A stretch of DNA of 64,000 nucleotides from Syntrophorhabdaceae bacterium (GCA_036504895.1 DASXUJ010000121.1:1-64000), one strand, 5' to 3'. Positions 26,162 through 35,162 are shown, numbered from the stretch's first letter. Notes: generated by a model not told the origin, from the sequence alone. Program-made: numbers and translations.

Positions 26162-26716
26162 GTGCCCTGCGCAGAGTGTGGCGGCGAAAACGGACAGGAC
26201 TACCAATTCTGCATTCATTGCGGAATCCCGCTGCGGGCAGCGTCTCCGGACCCAAGGGTTCAGCGAAAGCCGCTCACCCCTGTTCCAGGGTCCGTGGAAC
26301 GGGAGCACGTAATCGCTCTAATCTCGGTTGCGGCGACCGCTGCATTCTTTGCCGTGGTCTTTCTTATAACCGGTAGAGATGTCCGGACTATTCCCGGGTT
26401 ACTACTTTTTTTCCTCCCCCTCATTCTGGGAGAGCTTGTATTTTTGCTCAAAGCCGGGAAGCCCGTGTCACGGATAAAGAAATTCCATGCCTGGCTTACA
26501 GGGAAGAAGAAGGCGACCCACGCCTGTAGAAGACGCCTTCTCCACAGGTGGTTCTTGAGGCCCCTTCTCTTCTGCCCGGCAAAGATCATGCAGTGGACGG
26601 AAGGCATAGAAGACCCCTTCCTTCGCGCCGGCGTGACGATCAGTGCTTCGCTCTACGCCATCGGCTCTCTGACCCACTTCACCGTAAGCATCATCATCGC
26701 CATTGCATTCCGTTAA
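26162..26716 (+). CDS. Zinc-ribbon membrane protein
   Basis: 184 residues from a GTG at 26162 after AGGAGGGGG. N-terminal zinc ribbon CAECGGENGQDYQFCIHCG (about 3-21, a full CxxC...CxxC), a linker, two close TM helices (ALISVAATAAFFAVVFLI and LLLFFLPLILGELVFLL, about 50-105), a basic cytoplasmic segment (about 110-145) and a third hydrophobic stretch near the C-terminus (SASLYAIGSLTHFTVSIIIA). Function unknown. It shares the ribbon-plus-membrane layout with the first gene of this run. Confidence 0.7.
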   Translation: MPCAECGGENGQDYQFCIHCGIPLRAASPDPRVQRKPLTPVPGSVEREHVIALISVAATAAFFAVVFLITGRDVRTIPGLLLFFLPLILGELVFLLKAGKPVSRIKKFHAWLTGKKKATHACRRRLLHRWFLRPLLFCPAKIMQWTEGIEDPFLRAGVTISASLYAIGSLTHFTVSIIIAIAFR

Positions 26717-26875
26717 TGAAGATGGCGATGCCCGGAGTGTCCGGAGCCTCCGATCGCCGCCAGCGGTATCTGCAGCGAGTCGACTTGACAACCTGGAGAT
26801 CGGTACAATAGAATGACCTGCAATGTGCTCAATCCTTCCAGATACTTCACGCTTTCCTGACCGCTTTCGCGTGAA

Positions 26876-28336
26876 ATGCGGCAGAGCCCCATGAGACCGA
26901 CCATTCTTGCGCGCATGGTCATCGGGTATCTCGCCGTCTTCATTCCGGTTGCGGCGTTGAGCCTGTACGCTTTTTCGCACCTTACCCTTTTCCGCAGCGC
27001 CACTGACGAAATCCTCCGAATAGACCATCGGATCAGGGACCTTGGCGAGATTCTGTCGGATTCCGTACTTGCCCAGACACGGTATGAAAAGAAGTACGTC
27101 ATTACCCGGGACAAAGAGCTTCATGACCGGTTTGTGCTCCTCGAAAAGGAAGTGAGCACGTGGATCGATGAGGGGATATCCATAGCGGATACACCACGGA
27201 AGAAGGAAGCCCTGATCAGGATAAAAGATTACTACCACGGGTACAAGACCGCATTCTACGAAGAAGCGGCGAGCGCCGGGAAGAGAGGGCCTTATCCTCG
27301 GGCGACGGGCAAAGAGAAGAAAGGATTGGCGATTGACGGGATCTTGGGGGAGCTCAGAAACCTGAAACGCTTCACGGAGCAGGATACCAGGGAGAGAATG
27401 AAACTGCTCGGCGAGTCCGGGGCGAGAGTCAACAAAATCGCCCTGGTGATGGGTGGGCTGTGTATCCTCTCCGGGATCGCGATCTCCGTGCTGATTACCC
27501 GGAGCATCACCAGACCCCTTTCCTGCATGAGAGAAAAAACGAGACAGGTTGCCGGAGGGGATTTCGGTCCCCCTCTCAACCTGTCGTCTCCCCCTGAGAT
27601 GAGAGAGCTGGCGGAGGATTTTAACCTTATGTGCAACAAGCTATACGAAACGGACAAGATTAAGAACGACTTCTTCTCCCTCATGGCTCACGAGCTGCGT
27701 ATGCCGCTCGCTTCCATTAAGGAGGGGACCAGCCTTCTGCTTAAGGGCATAGGGGAGGAATTTCGGGAGAAAAGAAGGGAAGTGCTCACCATCATCGCGG
27801 AGGAGAGCAACCATCTGATCGATCTGGTCAATTCCCTGCTGGACCTGTCGAGAATGGAGGCCGGGATGATGACCCTGGACCTGCAGCCGGCGGAAATGGA
27901 ACCCTTGGTCCGCAAAGCTGCGTCAGCCCTGGAGCCTCTGGCCATGGGGAAGAACGTGGACATTCACATAGGGATGCCCGCGGATTTGCCCCGTATTACG
28001 GTGGACATCAAGAGAATCGGGCAGGTCCTTCGAAACCTCATCGGCAATGCGGTGAAATTTACGCCGGTGGGAGGGAATATCACGGTCTCGGCTCAATCCG
28101 TAGAAGGAGGCCTGATGGTCTCGGTGGCCGACACGGGTCCCGGCATAGCCGAAGAAGACTTGAGCACCATATTCGATAAATTTCAACAGGCTGCCGTGAC
28201 GAAGTATAATAAGATCAAGGGGACAGGGATGGGCTTAGCCATTGTCAAACATATCATAAACGCTCATGGAGGTAAGGTTTGGGCAGAGAGCGAATCAGGG
28301 CGCGGGAGTACCTTTATTTTCTTGTTGCCTGCATAA
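26876..28336 (+). CDS. Sensor histidine kinase of GlrK/QseE-like cassette
   Basis: 486 residues: TM1 (ARMVIGYLAVFIPVAALSLY), periplasmic helical sensor part (about 40-185), TM2 (IALVMGGLCILSGIAISVLI), HAMP (about 215-265), HisKA with FSLMAHELRMPLASIKEG (the usual Thr-Pro is Met-Pro), and ATPase domain with NLIGNAVKFTP, DTGPGIAEEDL and GTGMGLAIVKHI. The next two genes (TPR lipoprotein, sigma54-activating regulator) reproduce the glrK-qseG-glrR order of Enterobacteria, where the system senses envelope state. ATG at 26876, or 26891 five codons later. Confidence 0.92.
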   Translation: MRQSPMRPTILARMVIGYLAVFIPVAALSLYAFSHLTLFRSATDEILRIDHRIRDLGEILSDSVLAQTRYEKKYVITRDKELHDRFVLLEKEVSTWIDEGISIADTPRKKEALIRIKDYYHGYKTAFYEEAASAGKRGPYPRATGKEKKGLAIDGILGELRNLKRFTEQDTRERMKLLGESGARVNKIALVMGGLCILSGIAISVLITRSITRPLSCMREKTRQVAGGDFGPPLNLSSPPEMRELAEDFNLMCNKLYETDKIKNDFFSLMAHELRMPLASIKEGTSLLLKGIGEEFREKRREVLTIIAEESNHLIDLVNSLLDLSRMEAGMMTLDLQPAEMEPLVRKAASALEPLAMGKNVDIHIGMPADLPRITVDIKRIGQVLRNLIGNAVKFTPVGGNITVSAQSVEGGLMVSVADTGPGIAEEDLSTIFDKFQQAAVTKYNKIKGTGMGLAIVKHIINAHGGKVWAESESGRGSTFIFLLPA

Positions 28337-28767
28337 TCTTCTTATCTCCCGCCGGTTGCACCACCCTGAAAGAGATCGGGGCCAGGAGGACGGCAGATCA
28401 TTATCTTGCCGCGGCAGAGAGGCTCCTGGAGCAGGGAGATTATGAGGGAGCGATAAAAGAAGACCAGAAGGCTTTGTCCTTGTCTCCCACTGCCCCTCCC
28501 GGAGATCAGGCAATGTTTCATGAGGGGCTCGTGTATGCCCATTACGGGTATCGCAGGAAAGACAACCAGAAATCGATCGACTGCTTCAGAAGGCTGACGA
28601 AGGTTTTTCCCGAGAGTCCCCTTGCCGGACAGGCCAGGATATGGATAGGAATACTCCAGGAGAACGAGAGAGTGAAGAGGGATAATCAGGAGCTGGCGAG
28701 GGCCATCCGGAAATCGAAGCAGGTGGACATAGAAGTGGACGAAAAGAAGAGGGAGTTTTCAAGGTGA
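28279..28767 (+). CDS. QseG-like TPR lipoprotein between kinase and regulator
   Basis: 162 residues from a TTG at 28279, overlapping the kinase end by 58 bp. Signal peptide with lipobox SPAGC (Cys27), then a TPR-like helical part (ADHYLAAAERLLEQGDYEGA and PTAPPGDQAMFHEGLVYAHY, about 40-125) and a charged coiled-coil tail. In the E. coli GlrK-QseG-GlrR system the outer-membrane lipoprotein QseG binds and modulates the kinase; position and architecture suggest the same role. No ATG lies early enough to keep the signal peptide, so TTG is the probable start. Confidence 0.75.
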   Translation: MGRERIRAREYLYFLVACIIFLSPAGCTTLKEIGARRTADHYLAAAERLLEQGDYEGAIKEDQKALSLSPTAPPGDQAMFHEGLVYAHYGYRRKDNQKSIDCFRRLTKVFPESPLAGQARIWIGILQENERVKRDNQELARAIRKSKQVDIEVDEKKREFSR

Positions 28768-30146
28768 CCGCCCGGTCCTTCAAAAGAATATTGGTGGTCG
28801 ATGATGACGGCAATTTCCTCAAGCTCATCAGGATGAGGCTCGAGCTGGCAGGCTATGAGGTGGCCTGCGCGCTCGACGAAGACGAAGGGGTACGCCTGGC
28901 GAGGGTTGAGACCTTCGATGTCTCCATAGTTGACCTCAAGCTCGTCCATAGTGACGGCATCTCTCTGATGGAGAAGCTGCACGCGATCAATCCTTACGTT
29001 CCCATTATCATTCTTACCGCCCACGGCAGCGTAGAAAGCGCGGTAGAGGCTATAAAGAAGGGGGCCTTCAACTTCCTCAACAAGCCTTTCGACCCCGAGG
29101 AGCTGCTCCTGCAGATAGAAAAGGCAATGGAAAACCGGAGGCTCATCTCAGACGTGAGGAGGCTCGAAGGGCTTCTGAAAGAGAAATATGATTTCAAGAA
29201 CCTCGTCGCACGAAGCGAAAAGATGCAGAGGGTCCTGGACCTGGTATCCCGTATCGCGGGAACCGACTCGACCGTCTATATCTCGGGAGAGAGCGGCACC
29301 GGCAAGGAAGTGATCGCAAAGGCGATCCACCTTGCCAGCGAAAGAAGAGACAAGCCCTTCGTGGCGGTGAATTGCGCCGCCATCCCGGAAGCGCTCATGG
29401 AAAGCGAGCTTTTCGGTTATGAAAAAGGGGCGTTCACGGACGCCAGGAAGAGCTATGATGGGCTATTCGCCCGGTCCCATGAGGGAACCTTCTTTCTCGA
29501 CGAGATCGGGGACATGCCCCTCTCTTTGCAGGCAAAGCTCCTGAGGGCACTCCAGGAGAAGCAATTCTATCCCCTGGGCAGCGCCAAATCGGTGGAAGTC
29601 GATGTGCGGGTGATCGTGGCTACCAACAAGGACCTGGAGGTGGAAATAAAAAACGGCTTCTTCCGTGAGGACCTTTTCTACAGGATTCACGTCGTGCCTA
29701 TCGAGCTTCCTCCCTTGAGGGAAAGAAAAGAAGACGTGCCCCTTCTGGCGGAGCATTTTTTGAAAGAAACAAGTCGGAGGATGAAAAAGGACATAAAAGG
29801 CATCTCCATTACGGCCATGCAGAGGCTCATGCTCTATGACTGGCCGGGAAACGTGCGGGAGCTGGAGAACACCATCGAGTGCGCGGTAGCTCTGACGCGA
29901 GACGACGTTATCGGTGAAGAGATAGTCCTCCCCGCAAAAGTTCTGGGCCGGGAGCCGCTGAAACCTCTCAAAGAGGCGGTGGATGAATTCAAGAAAGGAT
30001 ACGTCGTGCGGCTCCTTCAATTGACTAAAGGCAATGTGACCAAGGCAGCGGACCTGGCAGGCAAATACAGGGCCGATTTTCACAATCTTATCAAGAAACA
30101 CAAGCTCAAGCCGAAAGATTTCATGGAATCCGATAAAAAGAAATAA
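28764..30146 (+). CDS. NtrC-family sigma54-dependent response regulator (GlrR-like)
   Basis: 460 residues: receiver domain with phospho-Asp in SIVDLKLVHSDG and Lys in NFLNKPFDPEEL; AAA+ domain with Walker A GESGTGKE, Walker B GTFFLDEIGD, and the sigma54-contact loop reading GAFTDA rather than GAFTGA; short C-terminal Fis-type helix-turn-helix (GNVTKAADLAGKYRADFHNL). GTG start at 28764 overlaps the lipoprotein stop (GTGA). GAFTDA is a variant I recall in other family members, so it does not prove loss of function. The perfect sigma54 promoter 170 bp downstream is its most likely target. Confidence 0.93.
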   Translation: MTARSFKRILVVDDDGNFLKLIRMRLELAGYEVACALDEDEGVRLARVETFDVSIVDLKLVHSDGISLMEKLHAINPYVPIIILTAHGSVESAVEAIKKGAFNFLNKPFDPEELLLQIEKAMENRRLISDVRRLEGLLKEKYDFKNLVARSEKMQRVLDLVSRIAGTDSTVYISGESGTGKEVIAKAIHLASERRDKPFVAVNCAAIPEALMESELFGYEKGAFTDARKSYDGLFARSHEGTFFLDEIGDMPLSLQAKLLRALQEKQFYPLGSAKSVEVDVRVIVATNKDLEVEIKNGFFREDLFYRIHVVPIELPPLRERKEDVPLLAEHFLKETSRRMKKDIKGISITAMQRLMLYDWPGNVRELENTIECAVALTRDDVIGEEIVLPAKVLGREPLKPLKEAVDEFKKGYVVRLLQLTKGNVTKAADLAGKYRADFHNLIKKHKLKPKDFMESDKKK

Positions 30147-30312
30147 AACCGCTCCCCTCTTAAGCTTCCCGGATGGGCCACCGAGGTTCCGCAAAGAAAT
30201 TATCTCCTGTATGAAAAGCCATATAGAAGGACCTCTTTAGCGGAGCGGGGCTCCATTCGATTGATCTTTCCCTTCCTTTAATATCAGATCATTAGCGCGA
30301 GAGATGCGCTTC

Positions 30313-30327
30313 TGGCACATGATTTGC
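30313..30327 (+). promoter_or_regulatory. Sigma54 (-24/-12) promoter
   Basis: TGGCAC (30313-30318), 5 bases, TTGC (30324-30327): an exact -24/-12 element. It lies 36 bases before the ATG at 30363 and directly behind a sigma54-activator gene. Upstream 30147-30312 is AT-richer and may hold activator sites; I could not define a repeat there. Confidence 0.85.
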
Positions 30328-30362
30328 GTCCTCACTTCGAGAGATTACGCAAGGAGGAAATT

Positions 30363-31073
30363 ATGGATCGTCTTAACAGCAGAACACCCCTGAATGAACA
30401 AATTGAAGGGCTCCGGCGAATCGTAGCGGATTTAAACATCTATTTCGAAAGAGTCATGAAAGGGTTGGAGGAATTCAAGAAGGCAGGTCCCGGTGAAACG
30501 ACGGACCAGGACTACATCGCGGAGTATGTGCGGAGGATGCTCACCGACGCCGGGACGGAGGGACGCTCGGAAAACCCCCCTCACGGGAGTGGCCGGACGG
30601 AGGCCGTGCATCTCGAACCCCTCAATGCCAACCGCCTGATCGAGGATGTGGTGCCGGTCCTGCAGAGGATCGTAAGAAGAAGGGCAAGGCTCCGGGTCGA
30701 ATCGGCGGACCGGGAATTGCGGATCATGGTAAACCGGGAGAAGATGAGTCAGGTCATCGCAAGTATCGTGGCATACGGGACGGAGATCATAAAGAAGGGG
30801 GGCACCATAACGATTCTGGCCAAATTGTTGCCTCTGAAAAGCGATGTTCCGGGTAAAGGCGGATGCGCCCTTCTCTCCGTCACGTCGAACGATGTTGCGG
30901 CCGGCGGACCGAGCCCGGAATCGAAACGCAGGACCATATCCAAAGAGAGCGCCCGCCGCGCGTTTGCCGCCATTCGCTCGATTATAGTAGCCCATAATGG
31001 CTCGATTTCAGTGACGAGACTGCCGGGTAAGGCACAATTCAATATCTATTTGCCTATCCTCCGCGGGGTGTAG
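30363..31073 (+). CDS. Degenerate histidine-kinase-like protein under sigma54 control
   Basis: 236 residues, soluble. N-terminal helical stretch (about 1-55), linker, then a region like the ATPase part of histidine kinases (NANRLIEDVVPVLQRIVRRR, VNREKMSQVIASIVAYGTEI, IVAHNGSISVTRLPGKAQFNIYLPI at the end), but the N-box, DxGxG and GTGLGL-type motifs are not recognisable. ATP binding is therefore doubtful; it may be an anti-kinase or protein-binding paralogue. GGAGG lies just before the ATG at 30363. The only promoter seen is the sigma54 element, so expression probably depends on the upstream regulator. Confidence 0.65.
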   Translation: MDRLNSRTPLNEQIEGLRRIVADLNIYFERVMKGLEEFKKAGPGETTDQDYIAEYVRRMLTDAGTEGRSENPPHGSGRTEAVHLEPLNANRLIEDVVPVLQRIVRRRARLRVESADRELRIMVNREKMSQVIASIVAYGTEIIKKGGTITILAKLLPLKSDVPGKGGCALLSVTSNDVAAGGPSPESKRRTISKESARRAFAAIRSIIVAHNGSISVTRLPGKAQFNIYLPILRGV

Positions 31074-31488
31074 GCCGTGGGTATTGAGCCGGTTCAAGGA
31101 GAATAGGAAGATACGGAGGATTTCGAAAGGGGACGGCCGACCACGATTCTCCGACTGGAGACAGTGTGAGCAGGGCAGCCGGGACCCGCAGGAAAGAAAC
31201 GGGCCCACTTGCACGGGCTCCTCAAGAAGGTTGGCTTTCGACCGAGCGCGCCCCAACAAGAAAGGGTGTATGGCTTTTCATACGACGTTAATTCGATGTG
31301 CCTTCAAAGACATACCTTCCCGGCTGCTTCGTTCGAAACACCAGATGTAGGTAAATCCATACACCTTGGAGAGGGTCTCTTTCCTGTAACCTTATCATTA
31401 CGGTAAGTTAGGATGTCGGCACGGTTTTTGTACCTACCCGGACAAGTCTGCCGGGAAGGAGGTGTGAGTCGACAGGGTTTAAAGTTTC
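31074..31488 (+). other. Stretch without a supported gene
   Basis: About 415 bp. Short frames are present in all directions, with no ribosome site or family-like sequence. GGGACCCG and CGGGCCC pieces near 31179-31205 could pair. It probably contains the promoter of the glycine-zipper remnant. Confidence 0.35.
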
Positions 31489-31737
31489 ATGGCACTGATG
31501 GTGCAGTCCTGATGGAGACCGGGTGTGCCCATATGTCCAACTCTCAGCAGCGTGCGCTAAGCGGTGGGGCTATCGGGGCAGACTTCGGGGCGGTGTTGAC
31601 CGGCCTCGCGGGCGGGCCCCGTCTCCTCGGGACTGCACTCGGGGCCGGACTCGGAACCTTGGGCTTACTTGATCTACGATGACGCGAAGGAAAGGCGTGA
31701 ACGACCGGCTGACCTTAGAGAAATGAACTGTGTGTGA
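31489..31737 (+). pseudogene. Glycine-zipper lipoprotein, frame-broken
   Basis: The middle part reads CAHMSNSQQRALSGGAIGA and continues as a Gly/Ala zipper, typical of small 'glycine zipper' outer-membrane lipoproteins. Two breaks: the signal peptide start (ATG at 31489, MALMVQS) is in another frame than the lipobox-like METGC, and after GTLG an extra T near 31666-31668 shifts the end; removing it restores YLIYDDAKERRERPAD to a TGA at 31735. Either a decayed gene or sequence errors. The second break is a single-base indel in a TT run. Confidence 0.6.
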
Positions 31738-31758
31738 AAAACTGAAAGGAGGTATGCA

Positions 31759-32661
31759 ATGAAAACAATCAGAAGAACACTTATCGTCGCAGTTGCACTC
31801 GTTATTATCAGCGGGAGCTTCGCATGTGCGTCCGCCCGGGAATGGGTGTGGGACGACCCCTATTTGGTCGCCACAAATGTTACGCGTATCGTCGCGGGAG
31901 ATGAATTGTACGGAATCGATCAGGCGGGAAATATTTCCCCTCTCCCTTTATCACTCGCTGAACCGGGTGTAGCCGCTACCGCCGGACCGGTGTCGCAAGT
32001 CCTCGACATCGGCGTCGGGCCGGGGGATACCGTGTTTGCAGTCATGGGTGGCCTGGTCGCGACCTGGAGCGCGCCATCGGTCTTCACTGCCCTCGTCCAG
32101 CAGCCGAAGGTCCCCGAATCTCCGGGCTCCTATAAACAGATCGCCGTAGGAAGCAACGGATATATCTACGTCCTGTTCCAGAAACAGACGGGCGCACAGT
32201 GCATTCTTAGAGGGCGGGAGTTGAGCGAGGAGTTGACGGTCCGTTTTGAGCCGAGAACCCTTGACCTCAATAGCAGAGGGAATTGGATACTCTGCAAGCT
32301 GAGACTCCCGGACGGCTATTCGGAAAAGGATATCGACCCCGATTCCGTTGAGATCACGAGGATCCAGGCGCCGGTCCCCGGGGGCGCTCCCATAGATATC
32401 AGCGTGAGTATACTCCGTGCACCGGATTCCCGAGCGCGCGCGAGCACCAGGCAACTTGACCTGCGATTCCTGCGCTACGACAAGGGAAACCCCGACAATC
32501 CCCAGTCGCTCAATGCGGTGCTTACAGGCATTCTTCCCGCCCCCGCCTTAAAAAAGATCACCTATCCGGTGACGGCAACCGTCCTTCTCCAACTGAAGAC
32601 AACAGGCGAGTGGTTTGAGGGGACCGGCACTCTCAATGTGACGGTCCATAAAGCAAAATAA
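31759..32661 (+). CDS. Hypothetical exported protein
   Basis: 300 residues. Signal peptide (MKTIRRTLIVAVALVIISGS, cleavage near ASA), then a beta-rich N-terminal half with propeller-like repeats (ATNVTRIVAGDELYGIDQAG, VLDIGVGPGDTVFAV, QIAVGSNGYIYVLF) and a C-terminal half like a surface-protein beta domain (LDLNSRGNWILCKLRLPDG, typical of domains that follow 'cohesin/thrombospondin-like' units). AAAGGAGG lies seven bases before the ATG. A strong hairpin follows the stop. Function unknown. Confidence 0.75.
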   Translation: MKTIRRTLIVAVALVIISGSFACASAREWVWDDPYLVATNVTRIVAGDELYGIDQAGNISPLPLSLAEPGVAATAGPVSQVLDIGVGPGDTVFAVMGGLVATWSAPSVFTALVQQPKVPESPGSYKQIAVGSNGYIYVLFQKQTGAQCILRGRELSEELTVRFEPRTLDLNSRGNWILCKLRLPDGYSEKDIDPDSVEITRIQAPVPGGAPIDISVSILRAPDSRARASTRQLDLRFLRYDKGNPDNPQSLNAVLTGILPAPALKKITYPVTATVLLQLKTTGEWFEGTGTLNVTVHKAK

Positions 32662-32674
32662 CCGGGCACCACAA

Positions 32675-32719
32675 GAAGAAGGACGGGACCGTATACCCCG
32701 TACGGCCCCGTCCTTCTTC
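32675..32719 (+). terminator. Terminator-like hairpin after exported protein gene
   Basis: GAAGAAGGACGGG (32675-32687) pairs with CCCGTCCTTCTTC (32707-32719); inside, CCGTA pairs with TACGG. No long U-run follows. The remaining 250 bp to the next gene (32720-32970) show nothing clear. Confidence 0.65.
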
Positions 32720-32970
32720 AAATGTTCCCGTAGCCGTACCGTTCGCCTTCGTGCACTTATCGGAAAACATTGGGACCTATATAGGGGGCGTTGGTTCGAA
32801 GTGAACTTTTTAGAACCGGCTGGCGTATTGCGAGTGGCTGATCTTCCCATTATGTGGTATGTTCACTTTGGACCGAAGTCCCCTATGGCGTCTTTCTTTT
32901 GGATAAGGAAGCATCGGCAATATGCACTCTGCCCGTACTTTGCTGGGATGCATCAAGGTATGAATAGGTT

Positions 32971-34125
32971 ATGTTTATGATAGAAGGGAAGGAACTGTTT
33001 TACGAGATCGGGCCCATCAGGCCGCCCAGTGAAGCCTACAGCCTCCTGGTGCGATTTACCCGGAACTGCCCCTGGAACAAGTGTACATTCTGTAACCTTT
33101 ACAAGAAGACGAGATTTCAAAAGAGAACAATTGACGAAATCAAGCAGGACATCGACACAATAAAGAGCATCCATGACCACATCAAGGAAATGTCGGGCGG
33201 GAATGGCTGCACTACCCGATCTCTCGCGGAAGAGATATGCATGAACCCCTCCTTCAATGAATGCTACAAAAGCGTTGCCGTCTGGATGTATTTCGGCGGA
33301 AAGAACGTCTTTATTCAGGACGCCCATTCCCTTGCCATGAATCCGGAGGCCTTTCTGGAATGTCTCACATACCTGAAGGAGACATTTCCCGGCATCGAGC
33401 GGATAACCTGCTACGCCCGGGCACGGACCATCGCGGAGAGGTTGTCCGTTGAAGACCTCATAAAAATGAGGAGTGACGGGCTTACAAGGCTGCACGTCGG
33501 CTTTGAATCAGGAAGCGACAGGGTGCTCGCCTTCATGAAGAAGGGCGTCACAAAGGCCCAGCAGATCGAATGCGGACAGAAGGTGAAGGCGTCGGGAATT
33601 GAACTCTCCGAGTATATCGTTCTCGGATTGGGCGGAAAAACATGGTCGGAGGAACACGCGAAGGAGAGCGCCGATGCCATCAATCGCATCGATCCCGACT
33701 ATATCCGCATGAGAACCCTGACAATCAACAGACGGATGCCCCTCTATGAAAAGATTCAAAGCGGTGATTTTCCGGTCCCCGACCCGGAGGACCTGCTCCA
33801 CGAGGAACGTCTCTTCATAGAAAACCTGAACAATATTTCGAGCACCGTAAAGAGCGACCATATGCTGAACCTTCTTGAAGAAGTGGACGGCCGCCTGCCC
33901 GGGGACAAGGAGAAGATCCTCTCCGTGATCGATCGTTACTTCGAGCTGAGTGATGAAGAAAGACTGGTTTTTCAGTTCGGCAGGAGATCAGGGACCTTTC
34001 GGAGCACTGATGACCTTCGCGATATCGCTGTCTTCGATCGCATAAAGAAGAGGATGAAGGAGATGAATTCAAGGACGCCGGGTAAGGTCGAGAAGATTCT
34101 CTCCATCCTCCATGAAGACACATAG
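32971..34125 (+). CDS. Radical SAM protein (Elp3/HemN-like group)
   Basis: 384 residues. The 4Fe-4S motif is CPWNKCTFC (CX4CX2C, about residues 28-36), unusual compared with the classic CX3CX2C spacing but shared by a family of short radical SAM proteins. Further: CYARARTIAERLSVEDLIKM, GFESGSDRVLAFMKKGVTK (SAM-binding GxE-like strand), and LGLGGKTWSEEHAKESADAI. The C-terminal 100 residues are helical. Substrate unknown. No clear ribosome site at the ATG at 32971; an ATG two codons later is possible. It stands alone. Confidence 0.85.
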   Translation: MFMIEGKELFYEIGPIRPPSEAYSLLVRFTRNCPWNKCTFCNLYKKTRFQKRTIDEIKQDIDTIKSIHDHIKEMSGGNGCTTRSLAEEICMNPSFNECYKSVAVWMYFGGKNVFIQDAHSLAMNPEAFLECLTYLKETFPGIERITCYARARTIAERLSVEDLIKMRSDGLTRLHVGFESGSDRVLAFMKKGVTKAQQIECGQKVKASGIELSEYIVLGLGGKTWSEEHAKESADAINRIDPDYIRMRTLTINRRMPLYEKIQSGDFPVPDPEDLLHEERLFIENLNNISSTVKSDHMLNLLEEVDGRLPGDKEKILSVIDRYFELSDEERLVFQFGRRSGTFRSTDDLRDIAVFDRIKKRMKEMNSRTPGKVEKILSILHEDT

Positions 34126-34223
34126 ACTAAAGGCATGACGCGCTGCCGGTCTGCCGAACTCCCGGTTAAACCGGCCGATGAGGGTTCGCCCTAGGCGGTG
34201 ATCCTATTGTTTCACCATCTGCA

Positions 34224-34649
34224 TCAGGTTCCCGGCCGCCTTTCCGAATGATGGAGGTCCATAAATTCCGTTGCAGCTGCCTGGACATCGGCAGGGAACT
34301 CCGTGATTTCCTGTAGCTGACGGATCTCGATAATCTCGTTGTCCGAAGCAGGGCATCGGATGGCCCATTCGATCGCTTCTTCTCTTGAATTCACCTCGAT
34401 GATCCAGTAGCCTCCGAGAGTCTCTTTCGCGTCTGCAAAAGGACCCATGGCCACCGTTGGTTTACCGTGAGAGAATGTGACACGGGCGCCCGTTGAAGGG
34501 GGATGGAGACCGTCGAGCGACACGAGTATTCCGGCATCATGGAGTAATTTATTATATTCCATCATCGCTTCAACGGCCCCGGCGTCAGGCATGAAACCAG
34601 GAGCGGCGCTCTCATACCCCTTCGGGATCATCAACATCATAAATCTCAT
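34224..34649 (-). CDS. YciI/DGPF-domain protein
   Basis: 141 residues of the YciI-like (DGPF) dimeric alpha/beta-barrel family: MRFMMLMIPKGYESAAPGFM at the start, LLHDAGILVSLDGLHPPSTG, VAMGPFADAKETLGGYWIIE (the family's D-G-P-F position reads M-G-P-F-A-D), and EEAIEWAIRCP. Members are small enzymes or binding proteins, often near sigma factors, mostly uncharacterised. The start at 34649 has GGAGG seven bases upstream. Same strand as the VOC protein gene, separated by a cluster of hairpins. Confidence 0.88.
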   Translation of the reverse strand: MRFMMLMIPKGYESAAPGFMPDAGAVEAMMEYNKLLHDAGILVSLDGLHPPSTGARVTFSHGKPTVAMGPFADAKETLGGYWIIEVNSREEAIEWAIRCPASDNEIIEIRQLQEITEFPADVQAAATEFMDLHHSERRPGT

Positions 34650-34675
34650 CGAAGAACCTCCCAAAGTTCTATTAT

Positions 34676-34797
34676 GGGGGCTCACGTCGCCCCCTCGGCG
34701 AACAAAGTCCGCCGAGCCTCCCCTCGCTTAAGGCGCCTACTGTTGGTCTCGCCCGCTGTGCGGGCTATACCACGCGGGGTGGTCTTGGCACCCCGCG
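34676..34797. repeat. Cluster of four consecutive hairpins between two genes
   Basis: Stems: GGGGGC/GCCCCC (34676-34694), CTCGGCG/CGCCGAG (34694-34716), GCCCGC/GCGGGC (34751-34765) and CGCGGGGTG/CACCCCGCG (34773-34797). Four GC stems in 122 bp, filling the gap between the VOC gene and the YciI gene. Possibly a REP/BIME-like element or a structured intercistronic RNA; no transposase is near. Confidence 0.6.
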
Positions 34798-34799
34798 AC

Positions 34800-35162
34800 T
34801 CACATGGCCTCTTTCGCCTGCCAGAGCCCGAAGGCCGCACCGGTCAGATCTACCACCACACTGAACCACCCCATGTCCGGTATCTCCGTGACATCGTGGG
34901 CAATAGTCGCTCCCAGAGAGACCGCTTTCTTTGTGGATTCTTTGACATCATCGACCAGGATGTAGGGAAACCAGATATCAGGAGCCCCCGGCATGGGGTT
35001 CACCATCATTCCTCCACCCGTGCCTTCACCGACATCGACCATTATATAGCCTTCCATCTCCGGAAATTCCTGCAACTTCCAGTCGAACATGGAGGCGTAG
35101 AACTTCTTTGACTTATCCACGTCCTTCGTATGCAGTTCGATGTGCACAAACGGGTTTCCCAT
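34800..35162 (-). CDS. VOC (glyoxalase/bleomycin-resistance-like) family protein
   Basis: 120 residues, one VOC unit pair: MGNPFVHIELHTKDVDKSKK at the start, FYASMFDWKLQEFPEMEGY, a Gly/Met-rich metal-binding region (VDVGEGTGGGMMVNPMPG) and DMGWFSVVVDLTGAAFGLW near the end. Proteins of this layout are metal-dependent enzymes or binding proteins; the exact reaction cannot be told. Start at 35162 after AGGAGG; the longer frame to 35207 is not supported. With the YciI gene it forms a pair often seen near each other. Confidence 0.88.
   Translation of the reverse strand: MGNPFVHIELHTKDVDKSKKFYASMFDWKLQEFPEMEGYIMVDVGEGTGGGMMVNPMPGAPDIWFPYILVDDVKESTKKAVSLGATIAHDVTEIPDMGWFSVVVDLTGAAFGLWQAKEAM

Noticed and set aside
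31490-31505. TGGCAC-N5-GTGC, sigma54-like element
   Set aside because: The -12 element lacks TTGC, and the site sits inside the start of the glycine-zipper remnant.
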